Positions 57,352 through 64,000 of a stretch of DNA of 64,000 bases are shown here, piece after piece. Position 1 is the stretch's first letter, and each line of letters begins with the position of its first letter. Made by a program: the position numbers and the translations under genes. The stretch is from an uncultured Cellvibrionales bacterium (lineage in GTDB: Bacteria > Pseudomonadota > Gammaproteobacteria > Pseudomonadales > Dasaniaceae). Below the pieces are notes generated by a model. The model was not told where the DNA came from. It saw only the letters and a program-made list of their open reading frames with translations, and searched no databases. The stretch lies in the NCBI GenBank assembly GCA_913019905.1, contig CAJVZD010000008.1, positions 95,108 to 159,107 on the forward strand. The letters are read 5' to 3'.

Positions 57352-57389
57352 ATCAACCACTGGGAGAGACTTATCCATCAACCACTGGG
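57352..57389. repeat. 13-base direct repeat downstream of the FtsH-type gene
   Basis: ATCAACCACTGGG occurs at 57352-57364 and again at 57377-57389, 12 bases apart. It lies 13-50 bases after the stop of the minus-strand protease gene. Its meaning is unknown; it could be a slippage duplication. Confidence 0.6.
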
Positions 57390-57401
57390 TAGGCCGAAAA
57401 A

Positions 57402-59342
57402 TCAGCTTTCCGACAATATTTTTTCGATATCGTCATGATTTAAACTTTCTCTCTCTAACAAAGAACTAGCCAAGGTCACCATTGCAGTTTGATGGTCAGT
57501 TAGACGCTGCAAGGTGACGTTTTCGCAGCGCGCAATCAGTCCGCTAATTTCTTCATCGACAATCTGTGCGGAGTACTCACTAAATTGTTTTGGTTCTGCT
57601 ATTTCTCTCCCTAGGAAAGGATGTTCTTCGCCCTGTTGTAAATTTACTGCTCCGATGCGCTCACTCATCCCCCACCGGGTTATCATTTGTTTTGCCAAAT
57701 GGGTGGCTTGCTTTAGGTCGTCGGCGGCACCAGAACTGACTTCATTGTACTTTATTTTTTCGGCGCTTCGACCTCCTAACAATATGCAAATCCGCTCTTC
57801 GAGGTATTGCTGAGAAAAGTTATGCCTGTCCTCGGTAGGAAGTTGTTCGGTCATACCCAGAGAACGACCGCGAGGAATAATAGACACCTTGTTTACGGGA
57901 TCCGAGTGCGGAGAATAGTAGGCCGTTAGCGCGTGGCCTGCTTCATGATAGGCAACCCTCTCTTTCTCCACTGCACTAAGAACTTCGCCTACGGCACCAC
58001 CCATCACAATTTTGTCGCGGGCTTCGGAAAAATTTTCCGCTGTAACGATCTTTGCTTTAGCTCTCGCTGCTCCAAGTGCCGCCTCGTTCACTAGATTGGC
58101 GAGATCAGCACCTGAAAAACCGACGGTTTCAGCAGCAATTACGGCAATATCAACATCCTCAGCCAAAGGGACCTTACGGGTATGCACAGCTATGATATCT
58201 TCGCGAGCATGGCGAGAAGGCAATTCGAGAGTCAATTTTCGGTCAAATCTCCCCGGTCTTAAGAGGGCCGGATCGAGTACATCGGGGCGATTTGTGGCAG
58301 CCAACACAACCACTGCTTCATCCGACGCAAAGCCATCCATTTCTGCCAATATTTGATTGAGTGTTTGTTCCCGTTCGTCATTGCCACCACCCATACCTGT
58401 GCCTCGAACGCGCCCCACTGAGTCAATTTCATCAATAAAGATTAGCGCCGGTGCCCGCTTTCGCGCATCATTAAACATATCTCTAACACGAGAGGCACCA
58501 ACACCGACGTACATTTCTATAAATTCTGATCCACTAACACTAAAGAACGGAACTCCCGCTTCTCCCGCCGTCGCTCTAGCCAGCAGGGTCTTACCGCAGC
58601 CGGGCGCACCCATCATCAAGATGCCCTTCGGCATTTTCGCACCTAGCTCTCGAAACGTTGCGGGATCTTTTAGATAATCGATAATTTCTTTCAAATCTTC
58701 CTTTGCACCGTCTAGACCAGCGACGTCGGTATACCGGGTCTCTATGTTGGATGCCTCGTAATGTTTTGCTTTGGATTTTCCAAAACCACCCATACCACCG
58801 CCCATGGAATTGCGTACCATTTTGCTGCTATAGATTAAGAAAGCCACTAATACAAACCAGGGCGCAATACTGAAAATGATAGATATCCAGACCGGAGTAC
58901 TTGCGTTAAGCGATTCAATTTCTACTTTATTATCTTCCAACAGCGCCAGCAGACCTGGGTCACCAAAGGACGGTATGAGTGTTTTAAACTTTTCTTGTTG
59001 TTGATCTGTATTGTCCTGCACATTAGCTGGAACACGGAAACTCCCGGTGATTTCAACATCTTTCACTAATACCCGCTGAATATTATCTTTAAGTAATTGT
59101 TCTTTAAAGGTGGAATAGGACACGGTCAGTCGTTGCGGTTGGGAAATACCCGACCACAAATAAATGACCGATGAAACGACTAACAACCAAGAAATTGCGC
59201 TCATAAACATTTGCATTTGATTCGGTTCAGGCGGCTTTTGTCCGTCATTGCCAGGACCTTCCGGGAGCTCAGGACCTTTAGAGGGGCGCTCAGAATATTG
59301 TTGCTTGGAACTGTCCTGACTTATGATTTTGTGTTTATTCAT
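57402..59342 (-). CDS. ftsH: FtsH-type ATP-dependent membrane metalloprotease
   Basis: FtsH hexamers extract and degrade membrane and soluble proteins. From the ATG at 59342 the protein is 646 residues: a proline- and charge-rich cytoplasmic tail of about 40 residues ([20 protein letters not shown]), a membrane segment (about 45-65), a periplasmic domain, a second segment, AAA domain with Walker A GAPGCGKT (Lys251), FIDEID and the SRH RPGRFDR, then the zinc site HEAGH (466-470) with the third ligand in [10 protein letters not shown]. The N-terminal tail is longer than in canonical FtsH. The usual ftsJ/rlmE and folP neighbours are absent, so it may be a second paralogue. Confidence 0.93.
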   Translation of the reverse strand: MNKHKIISQDSSKQQYSERPSKGPELPEGPGNDGQKPPEPNQMQMFMSAISWLLVVSSVIYLWSGISQPQRLTVSYSTFKEQLLKDNIQRVLVKDVEITGSFRVPANVQDNTDQQQEKFKTLIPSFGDPGLLALLEDNKVEIESLNASTPVWISIIFSIAPWFVLVAFLIYSSKMVRNSMGGGMGGFGKSKAKHYEASNIETRYTDVAGLDGAKEDLKEIIDYLKDPATFRELGAKMPKGILMMGAPGCGKTLLARATAGEAGVPFFSVSGSEFIEMYVGVGASRVRDMFNDARKRAPALIFIDEIDSVGRVRGTGMGGGNDEREQTLNQILAEMDGFASDEAVVVLAATNRPDVLDPALLRPGRFDRKLTLELPSRHAREDIIAVHTRKVPLAEDVDIAVIAAETVGFSGADLANLVNEAALGAARAKAKIVTAENFSEARDKIVMGGAVGEVLSAVEKERVAYHEAGHALTAYYSPHSDPVNKVSIIPRGRSLGMTEQLPTEDRHNFSQQYLEERICILLGGRSAEKIKYNEVSSGAADDLKQATHLAKQMITRWGMSERIGAVNLQQGEEHPFLGREIAEPKQFSEYSAQIVDEEISGLIARCENVTLQRLTDHQTAMVTLASSLLERESLNHDDIEKILSES

Positions 59343-59677
59343 TGATTTATCCCAAGCCTTTGACATGCGGATGGTGCACCAAAATACCCGATCACTGGAG
59401 AGGCTGTGCGAAACATTAAAACTTATTCCGGAATGATTGGCACTCGCTGACCACAGTGACTGATTCACTCCCTCGCAACTCACCGACTAAAGTTCTACAG
59501 GCGACTAATTCGAATGACTGTAGAGGCCAGATTTCAACGTTTCGCTGGTAAACTTATTTGGAATAATACCGCCTTTTAAAACAATGTAAATTGTTACCAC
59601 TCCTTCTCATCTATTATCGGCAAATTCCGCTTAGCGTTAGCTTTGCCAGATCGCGGTACTTTCATAGCACAGCAAAA
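59343..59677. other. Intergenic region upstream of the FtsH-type gene
   Basis: These 335 bases separate the protease start from the end of the MAPEG gene. The protease frame stays open to 59483 but without family similarity. No gene, repeat or clear promoter was recognised. Confidence 0.4.
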
Positions 59678-60118
59678 TCAAAAGACCGTCGAGACAACGG
59701 CATTAACAGACAATACCGCCAGACAGGTGGTCGAAAGAGCAAAAAGCCCTATTCGAACCGGAATCGTATTAACTATCGACTGCCATAGGCTATGAGCGAC
59801 TCGCAAAACCACATACGCCCACGCTAGCGCCAGATTCAAACCGGAACCTTCTCCAGCGAGTGCCAATATGATTGCCGTTGCGTAAAACAACGTTGGTTGT
59901 TCCATAAGATGCGTATAGTTGTGCGATTTCCAGTTCACACTGGGAGGTAATACAGGCTCCAACTCTTGATAACGACCACCTGGTTCACTAGAGGAAATTT
60001 CAACACCCGATTTTTTGAAGGCCGCAAACCGAGTCACCACGACCCAGAATAATACACAAACTGACCATAATACGAGGGCTGCTGCAGGGGCTAAAATTGA
60101 GGTATTTGTTAGAGTCAT
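59678..60118 (-). CDS. MAPEG family membrane protein
   Basis: The 146-residue protein has four hydrophobic segments and the family block NYTHLMEQPTLFYA (about residues 67-80) followed by AWAYVVLRVAHSLWQ. MAPEG proteins include glutathione-dependent transferases and peroxidases; bacterial members are mostly uncharacterised. It stands alone on the minus strand. Confidence 0.88.
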   Translation of the reverse strand: MTLTNTSILAPAAALVLWSVCVLFWVVVTRFAAFKKSGVEISSSEPGGRYQELEPVLPPSVNWKSHNYTHLMEQPTLFYATAIILALAGEGSGLNLALAWAYVVLRVAHSLWQSIVNTIPVRIGLFALSTTCLAVLSVNAVVSTVF

Positions 60119-60351
60119 AATCTGCTACTTCCTTTTTATTATTTCATATCAACATGCGGTAACTACCCCACGTAATCCACCTAGTAATGAGTTAAACAAG
60201 GGATAACTATTTAACAATATCTTTTATAGAGAATAACTCGTGCTGCGAGTGCATGCAAAGCCATATTATCGACGAAGCTCGAATTGTGCGGCGGTTATAG
60301 GATCGACCTGAATGTCTATGCGTGAATCCACTAAACCTATTTCCTTGCTGA

Positions 60352-61605
60352 TTAGGCATAGCTTCCCGCGCAATAACCGGATGACCAAGCCCACTGAAAA
60401 TTAAAACCACCTAAATGGCCTGTTACATCGACGACTTCGCCTATAAAATACAAACCCGGCTGGCTCTTGGTTTCCATTGTTTTGGAACTGATTTTATCAG
60501 TGGTGACACCGCGTAAAGTGACCTCAGCAGTACGATATCCTTCGGTTGTAGAGGGTTTTAAATTCCAGTGACTCAATTGCCCTCCGATCGTGGATAGCAA
60601 GCTGTCACTCATTTCCGCCAAGGGTGTATTCTCATGTTCACGCCAAAATATTTTCTGTAACTCTGACACCAATGCCTTCGGTAATTCATGGTTAAGCACT
60701 GTTTTTAATAATTGCTTCCCGTTATTGTTTTTCGCGGCAATAATCCATTCCGAAATGTTGATATTCGGCAGAAGATTAATATTTAGACTGTCACCTTGCG
60801 ACCAATAGTTTGAGATCTGTAACATTACGGGACCGCTAATTCCTCGATGAGTAAACAACATATTTTCAGTGAAAGACTGACCATTACAGTCGACCTCGAC
60901 TTCCACGCTCAATCCCGACAAACTTTCGCAAACAGCTTTCATAGAATCACTAAACATAAAAGGCACCAATCCGGCCTGTGGTTCAATGACGTCTAACAAA
61001 AATTGCTTAGCTATGTCATAACCATAGCTACTGCCGCCCAGCGTTGGAATTGACAATGCGCCTGTTGCGATGACCAATGAATGGCACTCTAATCGTATTG
61101 GCTTGCCATCTATTGCGGCCTTAACACAATAGCGACTGTCTCGATCACACTGTTGCTGTCCCTCTGATTTAGAATCTGCGATTACTTCTTTTACTGCGTT
61201 GATTTCACAATGCGTTCTAATATGAACACCCGCTTGTTCACATTCATCCAACAGCATATTAAGAATATCTTTTGCCGAATCTTTACAAAAAAGCTGGGAA
61301 TGCTTGCGTTCTTCATATTGAATATCATACTTTTCAACCAGTGAAATAAAATCCCATTGCGTATAACGATTGAGCGCAGACTTACAGAAATGCGAGTTAT
61401 TTGAGATGAAATTATTTGCGTCGACATAATGGTTAGTAAAATTACAACGGCCACCACCGGACATTAGTATTTTTTTCCCCACTTTATTTGATTTTTCCAG
61501 AACAATCACACGACGGCCTCTTTGCGCGGCAGTCATCGCACAAAACAAACCGGATGCTCCTGCACCTAAAACAATGACGTCATATTTATTTGAATTTTCT
61601 TTCAC
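60352..61605 (-). CDS. HI0933/YhiN-type NAD(P)/FAD-dependent flavoprotein
   Basis: The 417-residue protein has the FAD-binding GAGASG at residues 14-19, the family's KKILMSGGGRCNFTN block at about 44-58, SIPTLGGSSYGYDIA and the C-terminal GLYFIGEVVDVTGHLGGFNFQWAWSSG. This is the BaiN/RdsA-like (HI0933) family, widely conserved with mostly unknown substrates. The motifs are complete, so the gene appears intact. It has a long non-coding region upstream. Confidence 0.94.
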   Translation of the reverse strand: MKENSNKYDVIVLGAGASGLFCAMTAAQRGRRVIVLEKSNKVGKKILMSGGGRCNFTNHYVDANNFISNNSHFCKSALNRYTQWDFISLVEKYDIQYEERKHSQLFCKDSAKDILNMLLDECEQAGVHIRTHCEINAVKEVIADSKSEGQQQCDRDSRYCVKAAIDGKPIRLECHSLVIATGALSIPTLGGSSYGYDIAKQFLLDVIEPQAGLVPFMFSDSMKAVCESLSGLSVEVEVDCNGQSFTENMLFTHRGISGPVMLQISNYWSQGDSLNINLLPNINISEWIIAAKNNNGKQLLKTVLNHELPKALVSELQKIFWREHENTPLAEMSDSLLSTIGGQLSHWNLKPSTTEGYRTAEVTLRGVTTDKISSKTMETKSQPGLYFIGEVVDVTGHLGGFNFQWAWSSGYCAGSYA

Positions 61606-62343
61606 AAAAACCTTTCCAGTTAACTATTGCGAACTTGCTCCGATCGCTTCAGAACTCACTAAACCCGCTGTAATAATTTTCATTAGCCGATGACGACCAT
61701 AAAAAACCAACAAAGGACACACTAAAATGTTTTGGGATTATACATCATCACACCTATGAATGTTCCGAAGCTTATCTCACTGTGTCTGCCAGAATGGTGT
61801 TGAAGGAGCGTCGTATTACCAAATGGTGTTATGCGCTCAGATTGATTTTTGGTAAGCCCGAAACATCATCCGCCCTGTTGATATCCCGAAAATATCGGAT
61901 GTTTCCTACTCCTGTTCCCGCGTCACAAATAATCAACCCAATCACGTCTAAAAAGAACAGCCTCAACTTCGACACATTCGATGTCAACAAGTCACCGCCG
62001 TAAAGTGCTTTGTCTTAACAGGAAGGTCCAATATTGCGAGCTAGTATAAACACTCGTAAAAGGCCTGTAGCCTTTGACTGTTATCTCGAAAGGCTTCTGC
62101 CGACGCGCAACGGGAGATGAGCGACAACAAAATAGTAATGGCATCAGAATTTGGGACTCGACATCTGCGACCGCGCTGATGGAAATTGAAGCCCAGTATA
62201 ACTAGTTTCTTAGGCTGCTTTCGAAAATGGTGAAAAGTAAAGACTCGTTGGAAACGAGCCTTTACATGATTTAGTGGATTAAACTGTGTTCAGTTGCTGT
62301 CCTAAGATTCTAGAACAAACCAAGAATTACAAATTAACCTTGT
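61606..62343. other. 738-base region without a supported gene
   Basis: This is the longest gene-free stretch. On the minus strand, 61832-62013 holds a short frame (YGGDLLTSNVSKLRLFFLD through AGTGVGNIRYFRD) with stops at both ends and no recognised family, possibly a remnant. A plus-strand frame (61782-62003) overlaps it. A hairpin of 13 positions lies near the right end and a 6-base hairpin at 62059-62075. Confidence 0.4.
62237..62265 (-). terminator. Probable intrinsic terminator of the enoyl-CoA hydratase gene
   Basis: On the minus strand GTAAAGGCTCGTT, loop TCC, AACGAGTCTTTAC form a 13-pair stem with one G-U pair, followed by TTTTCACCATTTT. On the plus strand the same position is an A-C mismatch, so the minus-strand RNA is favoured. 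It lies 79 bases past the stop of the gene at 62344. Confidence 0.65.
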
Positions 62344-63195
62344 CTAGAACTCTTCCTTTTCCCACCAGGGGAAAAACGCAGGGAGATCTTTACTGACTTT
62401 ACCTGGGAATTTTGCTTCTCGTTTTTCCAGAAATGCTGTAATACCCTCTTTCGCGTCTTCAGATGTACCCAAAGCGTTAATCCCGGCTGTATCTATACGA
62501 TGCGCTTCGATCGGGTCGGATGCACCGAGCATTCTCCACATCATGTGCCTCAGTACTGCATTTGAAATACTGGAACTTCCTAAGGTAAACTCTTTCGCCA
62601 GTTTTCGAGCCGTGGGCATTAAATCGTCAGCTTCGTGGATACTGCGCAGCATACCCGCCTCAAGTGCCTCTTCAGAACGAAATACACGGGCAGAGTAACA
62701 CCATTCCAGTGCTTTGCTTATTCCCACCAAACGAGGGAGAAAATAGGAAGAACAGCCTTCAGGAATAATCCCTCTGGCCGCAAATACAAAACCCATTTTG
62801 GTATTCGGTGTCGAAATTCGTACATCAGCAGACAGAGTCATCGTCAGGCCGACACCGACTGCCGGTCCGTTAAAGGCGACAATCACCGGTTTTAAACAGT
62901 CATAGATACGGCGCGTAACTTCACCACCTCCATCACCCCGTTTACTGCTAGCGAGGCTATCTTCATGCCCCTCCCATGTTTCTGTACCCGAAGACAAATC
63001 AGCACCCGCGCAAAATGCTCGACCTGCACCGGTTAGGATAATTGCCGCGACGTCGTCATCGGCATCGGCTAGATCAAACGCCTTTAACAAGTCGGTAAGC
63101 ATCTCTCCATTAAAGGAATTGAGCTGATCGGGCCGGTTTAGTGTAATAGTTAGTATTCTGTCCTCTATGTCATAGAGAAGGGTTTCGAATTGCAT
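62344..63195 (-). CDS. Enoyl-CoA hydratase/isomerase family protein
   Basis: The 283-residue crotonase-fold protein has LTITLNRPDQLNSFNGEML near the start, the oxyanion-hole segments GAGRAFCAGADLSSG (about residues 57-71) and FNGPAVGVGLTMTLSADVRI (about 109-128), and GIIPEGCSSYFLPRLVG with the usual catalytic-glutamate area. Family members hydrate enoyl-CoAs or isomerise them; the length and spacing suit both. It follows the purT gene by 154 bases on the same strand and ends before a terminator. Confidence 0.9.
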   Translation of the reverse strand: MQFETLLYDIEDRILTITLNRPDQLNSFNGEMLTDLLKAFDLADADDDVAAIILTGAGRAFCAGADLSSGTETWEGHEDSLASSKRGDGGGEVTRRIYDCLKPVIVAFNGPAVGVGLTMTLSADVRISTPNTKMGFVFAARGIIPEGCSSYFLPRLVGISKALEWCYSARVFRSEEALEAGMLRSIHEADDLMPTARKLAKEFTLGSSSISNAVLRHMMWRMLGASDPIEAHRIDTAGINALGTSEDAKEGITAFLEKREAKFPGKVSKDLPAFFPWWEKEEF

Positions 63196-63349
63196 GTTAA
63201 GTCGTCTCCAAAGTATCTAAGAATCGTAGTTTTCAGCATTATGGTAATAGAGAAGTTTCAGTCAATTCAATACAAATCTTTCGATTTCCTATAAGACTTT
63301 GATTGGGAACCCTAAAGCCAGCCATTGACCCGTAAACCCCTGGATTCTG

Positions 63350-64000
63350 TCACAACTGGACGTCTACCGCTCTGGACACTTTGATAGCAAGATTCTTCGC
63401 TGTTTCAACATCGGCACCGCGCGCAAGCGCAACACCCATGCGCCGCTTGCCATCAACTTCCGGTTTCCCAAATAGACGTAACTCGGTATTCGGTTCTAGT
63501 AACGCCTGTTCGAGGTTCCCGAAACTCACTTGCGTCGATTTTCCCTCAGCGAGAATGACAGCCGATGCCGATGGACCCTTAAAATGGATGTTTGGAATAG
63601 GTAAACCTAAAATGGCCCTTGCGTGGAGCGCGAATTCCGACAAATCTTGAGATATGAGCGTCACCAGCCCGGTATCGTGCGGTCTTGGTGAGACTTCGCT
63701 AAAAAAGACTTCGTCATTTTTTATGAACAGTTCAACCCCAAAAATCCCACGCCCTCCCAGTGCTTCTGTAATCTCCGCCGCTATATGCTCGGAGCGCTGA
63801 CGCGCTACTGCTGACATTGCTTGAGGTTGCCAAGACTCCCGGTAGTCTCCGTCTTTTTGCCTGTGACCGATCGGTTCACAAAACGTCGTACCCTGAGCAT
63901 GCCTGACGGTCAGTAACGTTATTTCATAGTCAAAAGCCACAAAACCTTCGATGATGACTTTTCCAGCGCCGGCACGACCACCTTGCTGCGCGTAATCCCA
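63350..64000 (-). CDS. purT: Formate-dependent GAR transformylase PurT, C-terminal part (runs off right edge)
   Basis: PurT makes formylglycinamide ribonucleotide from GAR, formate and ATP. The visible 216 residues start at [20 protein letters not shown] and include [37 protein letters not shown] with the metal-binding glutamate, and [18 protein letters not shown]. This is the ATP-grasp C-terminal half; the start lies beyond the window. A shorter open frame starting at 63940 is only part of the gene. Confidence 0.96.
   Translation of the reverse strand, partial: WDYAQQGGRAGAGKVIIEGFVAFDYEITLLTVRHAQGTTFCEPIGHRQKDGDYRESWQPQAMSAVARQRSEHIAAEITEALGGRGIFGVELFIKNDEVFFSEVSPRPHDTGLVTLISQDLSEFALHARAILGLPIPNIHFKGPSASAVILAEGKSTQVSFGNLEQALLEPNTELRLFGKPEVDGKRRMGVALARGADVETAKNLAIKVSRAVDVQL

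Noticed and set aside
61782..62003. 73-codon plus-strand frame in the long gap
   Set aside because: No family match, and the opposite strand reads equally well; left as unexplained.
1..64000. CRISPR arrays, prophage, transposases, rRNA operons
   Set aside because: No regularly spaced repeats, no phage or transposase-like frames and no rRNA-like sequence were seen on either strand.

Overview
The window is a chromosomal segment of a gammaproteobacterium with moderate GC content. The evidence is the block rpoE-rseA-rseB-rseC-lepA-lepB with nadB divergent, the ygfX/sdhE/ygfZ neighbourhood, prfB-lysS with the RF2 frameshift, and guaB-guaA-tadA. The mix of acyl-CoA enzymes, a TRAP transporter, diguanylate cyclases and F420 genes suggests a free-living, perhaps marine, member; that placement is inference. 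I found no rRNA, tRNA, CRISPR array, prophage or insertion sequence.

Layout. 1-8217: the sigma-E envelope stress operon running into lepA and a cut-off lepB, with nadB divergent and ygfX convergent to nadB. 8400-13311: sdhE, ygfZ, an HDOD protein, ung, and an XdhC/MobA-like pair. 13491-21770: a diguanylate cyclase, then a catabolic-looking group (aminoglycoside-phosphotransferase-like protein, nitronate monooxygenase-like flavoprotein, an SDR with halohydrin dehalogenase signatures, acyl-CoA dehydrogenase), an AraC-type regulator and a PLP aminotransferase. 22086-28009: a minus-strand F420 operon, npdG-cofE-cofD-[cofC::cofG::cofH], the last gene being a three-domain fusion. 28010-28340: a stretch that looks like structured RNA. 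28341-39153: hybrid histidine kinase, tadA, guaA, guaB, xseA, lysS and prfB. 39506-48899: small TIGR02647-type protein, TauE/SafE permease, acyl-CoA dehydrogenase, small hypothetical, glpK, a TAXI-type TRAP transporter and a membrane diguanylate cyclase. 49155-64000: MFS transporter, rarD, a decayed membrane-protein pseudogene, GGDEF-PilZ protein, conserved hypothetical protein, exported phosphatase-like protein, F420-type LLM oxidoreductase, FtsH-type protease, MAPEG protein, HI0933-type flavoprotein, enoyl-CoA hydratase-family protein and a cut-off purT.

The most notable content is the apparently complete deazaflavin F420 system: FO synthase, guanylyltransferase, phospholactate transferase and glutamate ligase, plus an NADPH:F420 oxidoreductase and a likely F420-using enzyme about 28 kb away. 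F420 is mainly known from actinobacteria and archaea and is sporadic in proteobacteria. Second is the short-chain dehydrogenase-fold protein at 17159-17839, which carries both motifs that separate halohydrin dehalogenases from ordinary SDRs. Third is a roughly 985-base membrane-protein gene with two in-frame stops and two homopolymer frameshifts, of which only two fragments remain as open frames.
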